DNA of 64,000 nucleotides, from assembly GCA_024362935.1 (NCBI GenBank), contig JANCRA010000019.1, forward strand, positions 11,280,501 through 11,344,500. Direction: 5' to 3'. Of this stretch, positions 1-15,630 are shown one piece after another (the stretch's first letter is position 1; every line of letters begins with the position of its first letter). Source of the stretch: Setophaga petechia (lineage: Eukaryota > Chordata > Aves > Passeriformes > Parulidae). The notes under the pieces were generated by a model. That model saw nothing but the letters and a program-made list of their open reading frames with translations, did not search any database and had not been told where the DNA came from. Both the position numbers and the translations under genes were made by a program.

Positions 1-814
1 TTGCCTTTGATCCTGAAAATTCAACACTGTACAAAGCTTTGAACTGGTCAGCCAAAAAGGCACTGCAGAGTGCTCGAGAGCCTCCTCCTTTATAATAATT
101 GAAATGAGACTAAACACTGCTCGAGTTTCGTTTTTTAATAAAAAGAATTGCTTGATGTTTTAAAAATCCCCAGGTATAGCACAGTTTATCTGAAAAACTG
201 ATGCCTCATTCTCAAGTTATGGCTTTTTAGTGGTACAAGAGCACTTCAAGTACTTCCAGCCCACCTTGAATTGACAGACTGCAATGCTGCATGGGGTACA
301 ACAGCCAGGCCTGGCACTGACTGGCACCTCAGGGCACGGACCTTGCTGTATCTTCTTTTCATTCCCAGATTTTGCAAAACAAGTGTCAATGTAACACCCA
401 ACCTCGGAGAAGCAGAAGTATGAGTAACAAGCTGAACTCCTTTCCTGGATCCAGCCTCCCCCATGCCATGGGCACGTGGTACAGCAGGCTCGCTGCCCTT
501 CAGCTCTCCACCTTTCAGCCTGGCACTGAAGTATGGCTTGTCCTAAGGCAATATGTATTATTCCACCTCTTCCTCAATCCAGACATGTTGTGGAGGAGTG
601 GGACAAGCTCATACAAATGCAAGGCTCCTGAAATGAGGAACTGGAGGAAAAAAGTATTTTTTTGCAAGTAATGTTGGAAGACCACGAAAACACGGCTTTG
701 AAATCAGAATTGTAACTATTACTATTGTATTACAGAAAAATACTGTTTGAAAAGCAGTGTACATCTGTGAAAGCACAAGATAAATTTTAGTTTGCATCAA
801 CCAGTACTTTTTTT

Positions 815-862
815 ATGCTAATACTTTTCCCTTTTTTCATGCTAATACTTTTCCCTTTTTTC
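815..862. repeat. 24-bp tandem duplication (2 copies)
   Basis: A 24-base unit, beginning atgctaatac and ending in a pyrimidine run, occurs twice without interruption (815-838 and 839-862). It looks like a simple slippage duplication in intronic DNA. Confidence 0.85.
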
Positions 863-3800
863 ACAGAAAAAAAAAATAAAGACAACTAGAATCTAAAAAA
901 TGCCTTTGAATGCAAAGTAATAAAGCTCACAACAATATCCCCTACAAAACCACATGAGGAGACAATAAGCTACCTTTCACTGGCACATGAGATTACTGGA
1001 AATTCTCACAATATTTTCATGGTAATCACTCCATATAAAATGGTTTTCCTAGAAAACACCCAAAGCTTAGCAACACCCAAACCCTTCCTCTCTATATTTT
1101 AAATTACATCACAAACCCCTTGAAAGAGGAATTTACCTTTTAGCTTTTATTCTCTAAACAAATATGACAGCATACTGATTTATTTTGCTTTAATTTTTCC
1201 TAGACATTTTGTACATAAAATATATTCTGACAAACTCCCTGATGGATTACTTTGCTATTTTTTTCTCCTAACAATTACATATAAGCCATTCTGATAAACT
1301 CCCTTAAAAACTGAAAGAGTGGTGATTTCCATAACTGCCAGTATTTTTATTATTTAAAACATAAAGGGTGAAACATAAGAAACCAAATGAACAACTGAAC
1401 AGAAAGCCACCTTACTATGCTGTGGATAAGACTAAAAGTAGGAGAGAAAGCTTAACACCAATATTACTTATTTTTGATTGCTCTTAAGACATTAAAAAAT
1501 GGCAGGTGATGGAGGTCTGAACAAATCTTTGAGACAGAAATACAATTCTCAAGGAAGCACAACTGGATTTGCATCATTGCCGAAGATGGGGAAGCTTGGC
1601 TTGTAGTGAGGCACAAGAACCTCTCCTGGAATATGAGGAGCAAGCATTCTGCAAAGCCAGAAGAGTAACTCACCTCTCCACAGAGGCTGGAAGAAGTGAC
1701 TGAATTCCAAAATCTCAATGTCAACAGCATATGTAATCTAGGAAAGGGGAAGACAACATTCACAGGCTTTTCTTTAGCTCATGACAATTAACTACTTGCA
1801 GGTCAGAGCTAAGCATCACCACCACCTGCGTAATCCAGAAGAAACCTGGGCTGCACTTCACAGTCCACACAAACAGGGATCCAGAAGTGAAGTCAGGCAT
1901 ACTCCTGCCTCCCTCAACAAGGAGATTATTTTTTCACCTCTGATTTTACATTTAGCCATGAATAGGCAACCACACACCAGTTTGGGCAAAGTTTTTAAAA
2001 AGTAACTATCCGGTTTTTCTATATTTATCAATCTTCAGTGCCAGATATATGAAAATCCTTCAGAGAGCAACTTGGCATCATGCTGAGCACAGCAGCAAGT
2101 TCTGGGCACTGAGATAATTTGATATTATAAAGTCTAGAACAGACTCTCAGCTTATGATTATGGGAACTGCCTCCATGCATGTGCTAAAGCCGTGCATGTC
2201 AAAGCCTGCTACACATGTGCAGGAGGTTGCTCTGATTCCAAACCCCTCTCTCCAATAGAAAATATCAGCTGAGTCATTTCCTTGATATACACATGCATGA
2301 TCTCAATTTCTTTCCAAAATGTGGGTGATGTCAAACTCCATCAGACCAAATCAATGGCATACCAGTGTGTCCCTTAGAGTGGCAACAGTCCTGCTAACAA
2401 TAACTTGGCATATTTGTTGTCAATACATGTTCCTGAAAAACGTATGGGGTGGGTTGCAGGACACATGGACAAACAGTTGGGAGGGAGGTAATCCTGCTTT
2501 CTAGGCCTCTTTTTTGTAACTGTGGTCAAAACTGACAGGTAAGCTATCAAAAAGTATTCAACACTAAAGTATGAAAAAAATCACCAAATCAAGAGGAAAA
2601 AAAAAGCTAAAAAGTGAATAATGCCAAGCATTATACAGATTGTATCCTGAGCTTTGCAAATAGCCAAGAACTATGATACTTTTTAAAAGGCAAATCAATT
2701 CTGTAATTATTACCAGTGAAGTAACATGCCATTACATGTGTTGGTATAAAAGGATAATTCAGTACCTATAAAGACAGTTCAATCTTTAACAAAACTGATA
2801 AAACTATCTGCAGTATCTTGATATAGTTGCCATTTAAATCTACAAAACCCAACTCAAGTAGGACATCTTTCTTTTTTTTTCCCCCTCACGCTCCTGTCTA
2901 GATTTCTGCAACAATCAACAGCCCACAGCTGAACTCATATGACACAATGAAGGCCTCCAAGACGTCAAGGCTGCCAGATTCTGAAGGTGTGTGATGACTT
3001 TACATTAGGTTCTTTATTGTGCTGGCAAAAGAACACTCTGTGTGCTGATGGAACTGACATCATTAATACCCACAAAAAGTTTTTCATTACAATACAGAAA
3101 AGATGTAGTCAGGCATTAACTAGCAAGGCTCTTTCCATCCCCCAGCCACCCCCAAAATGAAGATCCTCAAAGTCTCTTAGAAATCTTCTGTCAAGGGACT
3201 GCTTTCAGTAATAGCACCAAACTATGCCAAAATACTATCAGCATAATATACTTGGTCATAATGGAATGGCTAAGATAAAAACCTCTTTTAAAAAGCAGAA
3301 AACATTCGAAAACATAATAATCACCCATTAATTTTATGACACAACATCTACCTATGTTTGCAATTTCAAGGCATTAGACTTCCACTTTTTTCACAAAATC
3401 AGAAAAATACTAACAAAAGGTGATTGTTACAAAAATACTCAGAATTTTATCTGAAGTATTAAGGTATTGAAAACATGCAAGCTTGAAATAAAAAGTGAGG
3501 GATTAGATAACAACTGACCTCCACTACTAAGAATAAAAGCCAAGGAACAAAAAAAAGTAAATTCCAATAGCTGCAATTATATTGTATTTGAAGGAAAGCA
3601 ACACGATACAAAAATAATTTTTATTTTCCATGATGCAAAAAGCATTTTTTAAATAAAATTATTTACATCATTCTCATCTGCAAATATAATGAATTCATCA
3701 TATTATGTAACAGGTATAAGGGTTAACTTCTAAGGAAAGTATTTACCTAGTTTATGCGACCTTCGAAACTCTTAGTAAAAAAATATTCAAGCTGCAACTG

Positions 3801-6618
3801 GAGTTGTTACATTTGTCAGTCCAGAAACAATTTCTGGAACACTGCTCTGTACACTTTCTCTGCATGGCCATACTTATATTCCAGACAACACCAACAGAGA
3901 TAGTACTACCCATAAAATCAGTTACTTCACTTCTCCAAACAACAAGTAACAGACACCCCTGAAAATTGCCAGCCTAGAAGTTCACTTCAGGAAAAAATTT
4001 TTCCTTTTTTTCACTTACCTGCATACCCTGAAAACAGTTTTCAGAAAGAGACAAAATACTGAAAACATCATGGAGGTCTCATCTGCCAGAAAGGACCTTA
4101 ATCACCAGGTTATTCAGCTTTCATTCTTCCTGCTCAGTTTCTTACAACCACACATTCCCTGCCTATACATGAGGTACCACAAATTCTTAAGTAACTGACA
4201 TCATTTCCAAAGACAAATCACCTAGATGGCCGGACAAAGCTGATTAAAAAGATACAGTACATCCATACCAGCTTCATTTGAATGCGTGGGAGGAACCGAC
4301 AGCCGTGCCAGCACATTTATGTAATGTGGTCACTGCAGATGTTCAGAGCTTTGAGCTGTCAGCTGGATTTGGAGATACACATCACCGAGCAGACTGGTAA
4401 TTTAAAGAAGAACCCTCCAGGTGGTATTGTGTGGATTTTAACATGGTGAAACATCTTGAAAAACATGCTGGGATATCTACCATATAGAACAGGTTTTTAA
4501 AACCTCAATGACACATTCCACCATGGGCTAATTAGAATTAATTTGTGCTCCATAGCCTCAAGAGCTGCTCTTGGAATATCTAAAACTTCCTTATCATCTT
4601 TAAGGCGGCACCTTTTTGCCATAGTTTGATGATTGTAGGACAATTTAAAGTAGCAAATCTGAAAATTCTAAATTCCAAAATTTCTTAATTCCAAAACTTG
4701 CCCATCCTCATATACCAAGTTTTAATGCCTTTATTTCTTGTTGAAATGTGTGCCTGACAGACAGAATGAATCAATAACCTCATCTGTCCCTTTACCACTG
4801 CCAACAGAAGCCAGAGGGTTGCACTTAGGCCACCTTTGTACCCTTACAATGAATGAAAGGACAAGAGCAAAGAATGTACAGTTCTTAACATCACTACACA
4901 GGAACTCCTCTCTCAAGTATGTGAAAAATCTACCCATGAAAATCCTCTTCCCCTGTATTTTTTTTCCTTTTAAATTACATACTCAGCTATGCCTTTTGCC
5001 TGGCCTTCCTACTAGTTTTACAGATCCAGGTTTTTTTCTCCTTCACACTGCTGTTGAAATATTTTACCTCAGTGTTTTTAATATCAAAAAAGTACAGCTC
5101 ACGCTTCTAAATACCACATTTGCTTGATGAATTCTAGTTGAAGTTGTGAAGTTAAAAAAAAAGACAAACCAACATTCTTAAACAAGAAAGTAGGAGATAC
5201 TAAATTTATGTGCTTTATCCTGTGAGTAAGGAGGAGAGATTATTGAAGTTTACACACATGATGAAGACTCAGCATTACCAAGCACCGATCCTACACATCT
5301 GTCTACTAGCTAGTTTCATTCAAACACTGCTTGAGAACCTTAAAAACAAGCAGCTTGACAGACCTTTCCTCAAAATGGTTACTAATAAGTCAAATAATAA
5401 GTCCATATTTAAATATTTGAAATATACTCGGGAAGGTGAACATTCATGAAAGGTAAATGCAGTTGCGTATCATGCCGAGAGTATTTTAAGGTCTATGAAT
5501 TACTAAAAAAACGTTTTAAAATGAGAGATGCTTTCTAGTCTAAAACAGAAAAAGAAGACATCATGTTGCTCCCCATAGCAAAAAACATTCCCAGTAATCA
5601 GGATAACCCATGATTGCTGCTGGAGGCTTAGAAAGTCTTGGAGATACAGCATAAAAAAGCTATCATCAAAGACATGTCCTTCTCTAACAGAGCAATTTTT
5701 CGCAAATAAGCCTAAACACATTAATTTCATTCAGTGAAAAAGCAATACACTGCAGTTAAAAGTGAAAGTAACACTAAAGAGGCCAGCACTAATGCTTATT
5801 GCAGTATGTGCTCTAGTAATTCTCTATTACTGGTTCTGGGGCCCCTATTTACATGCTCAGACTCCGGAGTATTTGTGTTCATGCTCAACTCTTTTCCATC
5901 TCCAGCAGCAGGATGAAGGATGACAGACTAACCAGACCCTTCTTCCCTAAGAACTCCCATTTTCTACAGTAGACAAAACAGCCTATAGGAGAGCCAGTAA
6001 GACAAGGAAAGGGACCTTATGAAAGAGGAGAGATTCCAAAAACATCTAAGTGAAAAGGATGCACTTAGTGTGTCTGTGTAGCTGAGGCTGGCATAGAGAT
6101 GCTGAAGGAGACGGACACTTCAGCAGCGCCTTTCAACCAGATTACACAGGACATGAGAGGTCACTGCTTTTACGGCAGAGAAAACCACATCCCTTATCTC
6201 ACCCACAATCTTTGTTTCTCAGCCGTAGAGCAGAGGTCTAACAGTACGTTGACTTAATTTTACTGCAGCATTATTTTTCAGAACAGTACTGACAACCCAT
6301 GCACATTTTAGCCAAGTAAGTGTAACTAGCTAGTTCAGAAATGCAAACTGGAAAAAAAAAATTTCAATACGTAAGGGTTAGACCTGCATACTAGAAAACT
6401 AAAGAACATAATCCATTCACTAATTATCTATGTCAACTACACAACCATTTCACCTGTCTAGCAAACTGCAAATCTCCATCTTTGTTTAACCCAAACATTA
6501 CAGTCTTGAATGCACCAAGGAATTGTCACTAATATGTTTCACTTTCCTGAAACAGAAAGTGTAGGACCACGGACTCATAAAACAGTGAAAACCTGCAGGA
6601 TGCCTGGGATTGAATATT

Positions 6619-6635
6619 AAAAAAAAAAAAAAAAA
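6619..6635. repeat. Poly(A) run, A17
   Basis: An uninterrupted run of 17 A inside PDE7A intron 1. I see no clear retrocopy upstream of it, so it is recorded only as a homopolymer. Confidence 0.8.
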
Positions 6636-7735
6636 GGTATTGAGAAAGTACTGCAATGACAGGATATGATATTAATTCCCTTTTTGCATATAACCAAGTT
6701 TTGTCAGGTCAAGGATGAAACTTGACTTAGAATTATTTCAGTTTGTTATGGGCAAAATTAACTCATATCAGAAGCTTTCTCTGGATATCACTGCCTTGGT
6801 ACTTTTACCAAACCCTTTCCAATTGCTAATCTGTGGTCTAAGGACAAAATCACATTTCCACAGTCTCCCTTTGTAAGCTATTTCAGGCCTGTATTCCCTA
6901 CTGGTTGATTTCAATGTTGAGACAGTAGTCAAAGGAAGAGTATGGTTTCAGTAAAAAAATACAGAAAATAGAAACTGTAAACAAACTCTCCATCTGAACT
7001 TTCAGTAGAATGAGGCCCACTTCCAAAACCAGGATTCTCTCTCTTTCCCTGTGCCCTTGCATTTTCAAGTCCCTTCAACCCTAAGTAAAAACTACCCCTC
7101 TTTCCAAATTACTAAGCACTTTAACAGCCACACTGAAAGACCCTGTCACCCCACAGTTAAGAGTACAGTTCTCACACCTGCACCCACCCAAAGTCAGCCT
7201 GCCATCCAGAAGCAGGACTGCTGAAGCTGCTGGTGAATTACATGCTAGGCACACCTCAAATACGGCCCCTTTATCCCAGCTGCATGCAGTCAGCAGTCCT
7301 GGATCTGCTGGAATTCGAGACAAGGCAGCAGCACAGGGGGCCCAAACTGGAGGCAGAGATAATAACAGCACCTATGAGAAAACACCATGGACCAGACACA
7401 TGTGAAGCTGTTCACATCCTTGTGAGGATCCACGAGAGGCTTAAAAGACCACTGCAACAGAAGAGTAAAATCTGTCACACTGCACTGAAAGTTTCAACAC
7501 AGATGAAAAAACTAATACAGAGGCACTGAAGAAGCAACTGAGAGGCAAGCTCAATGTTGGAAACTGTAACTCAGCAACTACAGCCTCACTGGGGGCCTCT
7601 ATTGAGTAGGCGCTGCCATACTCAGCACACGATCTTTTTTTTTCTCATTCCCTGCAGAGAATTACAGCGCAGCCCATATCCACATGCAAAGAATCTCGGG
7701 TCACAAGAAGCAGGGATGAAAGCACACACTGCTAT

Positions 7736-7762
7736 TACACACACACACACACACACACACAC
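7736..7762. repeat. (CA)n microsatellite
   Basis: An uninterrupted CA/AC dinucleotide run of about 27 bases in PDE7A intron 1. It is likely polymorphic in length. Confidence 0.9.
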
Positions 7763-10700
7763 CCTAGGTGTCCATGGAAGGTTTAAAAGCTCACAGCTTT
7801 CTCTTACTGACAAGAGCCACTTCCTTCTGTTTCCCAAAGCACTTGATCAGTGGAAGCCCTAAAGAGCAGAAACCTGCTTAAAACCTTCTAACATATTACT
7901 CTAACAAATAATACTTTCACAATAGGTCCATCTTCTTTATTTACCAAATATTTCCATTGGCACTTTTAGAGTAAAGTGAAGCACCAGCCCTCATAGACAC
8001 CTAAAACTTTCACGGAAGGTTTTAGAGAGGCTGTATCTGGGCTTAAGCCACCATGTACAAACACAAAGAAAGCAATGCTGCAAAGCACACAGCAGAGAGA
8101 AGAGGATACAATGGATGAAACAAATGTGGATCAATGTGTGCATTCAACAAAACCACATTGTTTTCACAACAATCTCATGCCGGGGTAATATTCCGCTATC
8201 ACACACATACAATTATCAGATCTTCACCTTCTCCCAAGAGGAACAAACCCCAAAAGGCACTGGTGGCACATCTCTCATAATGCCTTTTGTCAGTCCTCAG
8301 TCTTTGCTCTCACAAATACTACAAAGGAGATTTCAGTCATAACCTTCATGAGGTATCTTCTACAGCAAAGATGAAGAGTTACTAAGAGAGGACAGCCATG
8401 CACATCACCTTTTCCATCCTCAAGTTTTACTTCAGCTGCAGAGCCATCATCTGCTACTGATCCATTCTCTTCTCAAAGGCCAGCATGCATGACATAGAAG
8501 CCAATACATTTACTGCTGCAGCTTCTTCTCCTCTATCACAATCCAGCAAACGTATCAGGCAGTATGGCCTATTTTATCTCCTGTATGTTGACAGTTCCCA
8601 GGAATGTCCTCCTGGTGCTACTCTGGGCATGCGCCATCCCAGCTTGCTCAAGGCACTGCTCCTAGGCCAGGGGCTGAGTTCCCCACAGGCCTCTAATGAA
8701 CCCACACACAAATACCTCCACAGGACTGAATGCACTTCAGGACACAATTCAAAATAATTCTGCCAATCAACATAATCAGCATACTGTGATCTCTACTAAA
8801 TTCAGCAGAAATGGATGGCTGAACAACTGTGCACACATGTACACAGTCAATCCAGATTTGTTTGACTTGGCAACTCTGTAACATAAAGAACAGCTATTAC
8901 GGTATGGCTGTCCTTGGCCTAAGACATGCTTCAGGGCAAGCTCTACAAAGTTTGAAGGAGATATCTAACAACATGTAACCTGGAACCAGGAAAACCAAAA
9001 GGAATAAGAAGAAGAATCCTGACAGTTACCGACATCATCCTTAAACACTCCCAACTGTAAAGCAAACGTGTCGTTCTGACCAAAAGCTTCTAAAACCTCA
9101 CTATAACTGATAAAGGCTAGCAATCTAGTAAGTAAAATTTCTTACTTAAAAACATCAACTGAGAGCAACAAATATTACCAAAATTGTTATCTTGAGGATA
9201 TAGTTTTGTCTTGTGACTTGATAAAGACAGGACAACATGGAAGCAAATGCAACAATGAATACTGTTCTTTACACTTTTCTGAATCTACGCAGCACCCACC
9301 ATACCCTTATTCAGTTACCACATTTTCATATATATCAATATATTTATTTTCATATGTGTGTATTTATATATATATATACTCACTCCCACATACAAACACA
9401 CACTAGCAAGCCTTTTAAGTATGCTAAACAATTATCCAAAGACAAATGACAGGATTGAGCCTCATGTTCTCACACACCTAATTTATAAACTCTAGCAACC
9501 ATAGCCACTTTCCATTAAAAATATGCAGGGGAAAGACACTTCCAGTTTCACAGGAAAACATCCTTTCATTTATACATTATTTCTAAATTACTACTCATAC
9601 TGACAAGAAAACCAAAATTTTTCATAATTTGAAGTCAAACAACCCAAATTTTGAAATTGGATGTTTTACAGGTCAAAAAACCCCACAGATTCTTTTGACT
9701 TAATGTACTTAATCAAGTACAATCAATTTGTTCCAAAGTTATCAATAGTCCTTTTAAAATGTTCAAACAAGCCAAGTCTAATACCTGAAACGCACAGAAC
9801 CATGGACTCACCTAATAAAGATGAAATTACAGATTTTGAAGCAGTGTGAATAATAATATATAAAAGCCACAGAGTGCACAACGCATCTTTGGAAATACTA
9901 AATACCTGAATACAGCACATTACTTAATTTGAATAACGCCATGGAATTAATCAGCCCACTCTTGTTTGCCAAGAAAGTGAAACCCTTCCACACAGTTCAG
10001 CTGTTCTGGACATTCCTCCAACTGCAATGGAAACAACTTGAGTCAGTGTTGCCACACACTCTGGGTGGCCTCTGCCCGCATAACTCTGCTCCTTCCCGTG
10101 CGCCAACACTCCTCAGATCCTGCAAGAAAACCAGGGAGAGACAAATGAGCAGAAAATTACTGCTACAAAAATTAAAGGGCTTTCTGCTGCTGCAGCCCAG
10201 CAAACCAGCTTTCCACAGGGTCAGAGGAGTGCAACTGTCAGCACTAGAGCAGGAGTAAAGATAGGCAGCTAAAAGCAATTACTGTGCAAGCAATACTGCC
10301 TCTACATTTAACACCAAAAGCACCTTGGAACTATGACAGCAGACATTAAATAAAACTCATACCTGAAAAAGAATTTCCATTTAAAATAATATTAGTAATA
10401 AAAACTATGGCTCCTGTCAACAATAATCATCAACCACAAAGCCTCTCCAAGCACCAAGCACAGCATTACTACATGTCAAGGCAGAATTAAAAAACTGCCC
10501 TTCTCTTTCTCATGACACATTAAACACAAAAATCACTGTACTTAACGTTTACAATCTTAATTTCAGGAGTGTCAGAAACAAAAACCTTCTGTAACATGTA
10601 TTATTACACTGAGAAACGACCTCAAGATGCATTTTCTAGCCTTACTGACCTTTCTCTTCTTCCACTTTAACCAGACCTTTTGTCACCCACGCTCAGCAGA

Positions 10701-13700
10701 AGAGAAAAATTTGATCTCCTGACTCACAAATTGCTTCCAAAACAATCAAATTTTTCAGCATATAACTTCTTTCCCATATTCTCTTATAAATACAATATTA
10801 AGAATGATGAGAAATGTCTTAAACTTCATTAGTCTTAATTGTCTTTTCTATTTATTCAGCCCATCATGAATAATTGCTCCTTGTCTAATCCTCTCAAATC
10901 ATCTTTCCTAAAAAGCTCATGAAAATGGATTAGCCCTGTACTGCACAGCTGATTATTTCATTTACAGTCTATTGTATCAAAAGGTGATAGGTGAAGAATT
11001 TTAACCAGAGGTCTTTAATTAAAACAAACAAACAAAAAAATCCCTTCAGGCCTGAACTTAAGATGGAAGGACATGGTAAAAAATAACATCACAATATCAG
11101 AAGGAAAAGAAAAAACACAAGGTAACCATAGCTTCAACCATTCAACACTGTTATGGAGATGAAGCCTTTCTCCTCCATAAGAACCTGAAAGTCAATACAG
11201 ACCACAAAGTACAAGCCCAACACAAAACTTCAGGAATTTAGTACCTGCAATTTGCTAGGTTTGACTTCTAGTCTTCACTTATGGTAGGTTGCAAAACTCC
11301 TGCAATAATCTGAAGTGACAAAGAAATAAGCAGAAGGACTAGACACAAAAGACAACCATTATCCTTTTAGAAAAGAAAAGGAAAAAATATTGAGGGGACA
11401 ACAAATTTTTAGTATTTGGGACATTATGAGCTTCTCAAGGTTAAAAATTCAAGATTATTTTTTGGTTTTAATTCAGGCAATAAAGCTTTACCATTTTATC
11501 TACCAATTTGTGAGCTAAACACTGTTTTATCTGGACAAAAATATAATCAGTTTATTTTGTCCAAATGAAAACAAGTTAGGACAAGCTTATTAAATATATT
11601 GTTTAAATTAAGTGGAAAGTGCAGAAATTCCTATTATCACCACATTAAAAGAAATGCAGCTCAGACCTCACAACAGAAGAAATAGAACAGTGGCAGAACT
11701 CCATAACAAATGTACAGCCTAAATCTCATAATAAACAATGCCATCAAAACACCTGACCTTTACCATCCATATATAGACATTTATTATTTAGCAGTTTCAC
11801 ACTATTTTTGCATCTATAAAAAAACTACAGATTTTTTTTTTTTTTGCTCAAAACATGAAAAAGCTCAATTATTGCAGCTGAAGTCTAAAATTCCACAGGT
11901 AATAATCAAGGAAATTTAAGTGTTACAGGCTTTTTGAAAACTGGTTACAGGACTTTACCATTGTGAAAGAGAAGACAAGGCACTACTGATAAGACACACA
12001 CCCCTGCCACACACACACATCTCAAATTACTGTGGCACATGAACTTTACTGGAAAGTTAAAGAAAATGGAAGTGCAAGTCCATGCCTGACTAAACATGAA
12101 ACCTCCTCCTGTGCATGTGATCAACGGCAGCATCAATACATGGGGTGTATTAGCACAAAGCAAGAAGCAACACAGGCCAGCGGCACTCCTGCCATGACAG
12201 CTATGGCTCCTCCACTACCACAGTATTCTACTCCAAGTAGTTTTTGTGAGAGTGTTAACTTTTTCTGATCTAGATATAACTGAGTCCCTAGGGAAGTTAC
12301 TTGCTTGCCATCATCCCAACACCACAAGTACCTCCATTCTTAAGACAACTAAGAACCATCACATCAGACAGAAAGTTCACGCAGTTTCTAAATCCTTTCT
12401 GTTCCAAGGCTGATCCACCTACTGAAGTCTAAGTTCCCATTGTGATTTTTTCCTTCACAGCCTTGGAATAAGTTTCTTATATTTTCCTTTGATTTTCTTT
12501 ACCCTGTGGGATAGAACTGACCCCTTGCCCTAAAGGGGGCAACAGGTTATATTTCACATGTATTAAATATCCAATGTTATTAGTCAGAGTAGCCTCCAGC
12601 TATGTCTGTCATGGGAGGAGCAACAGGAAAAAATCCCTGTGACTGGTAAAGGAAACAGTGTCCTTCTTTCCACATATCTCATCTGGCAGATAGGAGAGGA
12701 AGAAATAGTAAAATATTCTACTAATACAGACCTTTCTTTATTACTCTCATTCCTGCATACTCTTTCTGATGCTCACACAGGCAGAGGAGGAAGGCCTGCT
12801 GCAAACCTTGGCTCCTTCACAACTTCAGCTACAAGCTGAGAAAAGAATTCACCCTCTACCTTGTGATAAAAAGCAGACTCCAGGAATCTCTAATTATAAT
12901 TATTGTGGGAGTGTGGTCAGGAAGATAATAAATCAGATTGCCATATCAAAGGTGTACAAAGAGGAAAACAGGAGTCAGGCTGCTGTAACAGAAGTAAAAA
13001 ATTCTCAGGGTATGGAAGGAGGGCAGGGAAGGCAAGATAACAGCCACAAATTTATTTTCAACTAGAGAGAAAACAAAATATTTGGCTACAAATTCCTTAC
13101 AATACAGCCAGGACGCAAACATACAAATAAACAACACTCCAACTAACCCCTAAATCTAGTTTCCCATAACTGCATTTTTATAATAAGACATTTTTTCTTT
13201 GGAAGGCTGCCTTGTTGGATTACACAGGGTGGTTATTTACACTGCAGTTACTTGTTAATGACATAATCAGAACAAACTGAAGAAAAATTCAAATCCGATG
13301 AAACTCAAGCTCTTTCAAGGTTTCCAGTGAGGATTTTGTGCATAACTCTGAACTAGAACTTGAGAAGTCTGTGTTCAATTTCTGGTCCCAGACACACACT
13401 TCTTGTGAGACCCTACATGCACGTGCATGCCCACACCATGTATTTGTGCTTGCTTATATAAAAGACTTTTTTCAAGCAGAACTGAACATTTCATTCAGTT
13501 GTGAATGCACAGGAATGATGATTTACACTAAATGCTTTATGTAATATGACTACCAAGATTAAGATTCCAATTTTTAGCCTGTCCATGCCTTCATTTACAA
13601 AGAAAAGACATTCTAACAGAACACACTACATTCCTTTAATCATAAGATACATGAATCGTATCTTAGACACACAACTGTATAAATTCACATGAGGAAAATA

Positions 13701-15599
13701 CAGACATGTGTAAACAAATATTTACACAGTAAAGGACAACTAAGCTACTCTGGTTCCACATTTCTGGAAGAAAAAAAAAAAGGCAAACCATCAAACTAAC
13801 TTGAGCTGTCAAATTACTCATTATTCCCATGCAGGTGCAGTGAACAAAAATAAATACAACAGGTTCACTCCAATACAAAAGGTGTTTCATATATACGAGC
13901 CATAACCTAGCATGACTTGGAAATGCAGTCATGAATCTGAGATCTTCAATGCAAGAAAATTACTGAGGGCAGAAATCTACAATTTCAGCAGAAAAGCAGT
14001 GGAAAGTTACAGATGATGAGGGAAACACAAGAAAACAAGAAGCCGATGGTCACTGACATGACTGAGAACTGTTCTAACAAATCACCATTCTATTATCAGC
14101 ATTTTTTTCCACTGTAGGTTTTTCAAAAATAGAAGAATCAAAGAAATAAAGATTCATAATACCTCAGCATTGTTTTTTCACGCTCCAAAACTGTAGAGTG
14201 GATGTGTCTGAAAAATTACATTATTTTATGATATGTTATTAACTCCAAACTGAGCTTATGGACTCAGAATTAACTGAGTTTGGACACTGCTGCTTTTCTC
14301 TTCCAGCCTAGAAAAACACACTTACCTAGCAAATAGGGATTTTTTTCAGGAAAGCTGCCGAAACAGACATCCCTCAGAAAACACTCCGAATTCCAACAAC
14401 CTGTATTTGCCTGCTATTACTATATAATTAGTTCATCTAGAATATTCATATACTAATGCTGACTTCTTGTAAAATTGTTTTATGGTTAAAATTCACTATC
14501 TACCAACTTGAGCACATAGCTATAATCTCTCTTTTCAAATCAATTTCTCTTTAAAGATAGCATCTAAAAATTGAGGTTCATACAAAGCACAAACATACTA
14601 TTACACAATCTGGACAAAGGAGAATTGACTTCTGGTGATTTAAGACAATCTAATTAATGGGGACTTTAAACTACTATTCTGTTTAGATCTTACACAGACA
14701 ATTATAAGCCATGAAAAGAAGCTGCTATGACCTTTTGCTGAATCAAGCACCAATGTTGCTTTACACTAGAACATATGAAAAAGTTAATTGGTCATAAAAC
14801 TCAGGGCATTTTAAAAATGAACTGCCACACAAAATTACGGTAGTGTATGAAAGCCTCAATCAGAACTTGTCTGCACTGTGCATAGAGTCAGCGTCAGTCT
14901 CTCCCTCTCATATGAATAGATGCAATCTCAGCAACCAGACACAATAAATACAAGATGAAGGGAATGGCAAGCAGAGCAGCAACACAGAATTAATTCCAGA
15001 GGCTAGGAATCACAATGTGAAAATTATTTCATTATTTTAACTCATTAATTATTCATGCAGTAGAGATACGGGAAATGGCAGGCGAAATCTAATGAAAGAG
15101 CCAGCAATTGAGAAGCACTGATGAAGAGGATTAGAAAGGTACAGAAGAAAAGTTATGAAAAATGGTGGATGAGAAAAGAAAGGGGCTTAGGACAAGGTTT
15201 CACATTCAGTAGTAGGGCCAATGTAAGGCATTCCTTCTGCTGCTCTACTGCTCACTGCTCCTTGTCTAGCATTGTGGTGCGCTGCCTCCTCCTTACTAAC
15301 AGTCACAATCATTTATGAAACTGTACTATGAGTCAGCCATGGCTGAAAAATAACCTGATCAAAAAAAAAGGAAAATAAAAGGGAAAAAAAAGAGTTGACA
15401 CAACTAAGAGGAAGATGCAGGAGTAGAAATGAGAAGCTGCAATGGAAAAATAGGTCATGCCAACACTTCTCTCAGCAAAAAGGTGCAACCATGGGATTAA
15501 AGACCAGTGTCTATGTCCAGACCATATAAATACACCTCTCAACCGCATCTTTTAACTTACCCTGCTACGTGCAGAGCAAAACATGTTTGGATCACATCA

Positions 15600-15630
15600 G
15601 GTGACAGTGACAAGAAGAAGGTGACAGTGA
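15600..15630. repeat. Short direct repeat
   Basis: The 13-mer ggtgacagtgaca occurs twice, at about 15600 and 15618, separated by a few bases. It is a minor local duplication in intronic DNA. Confidence 0.6.
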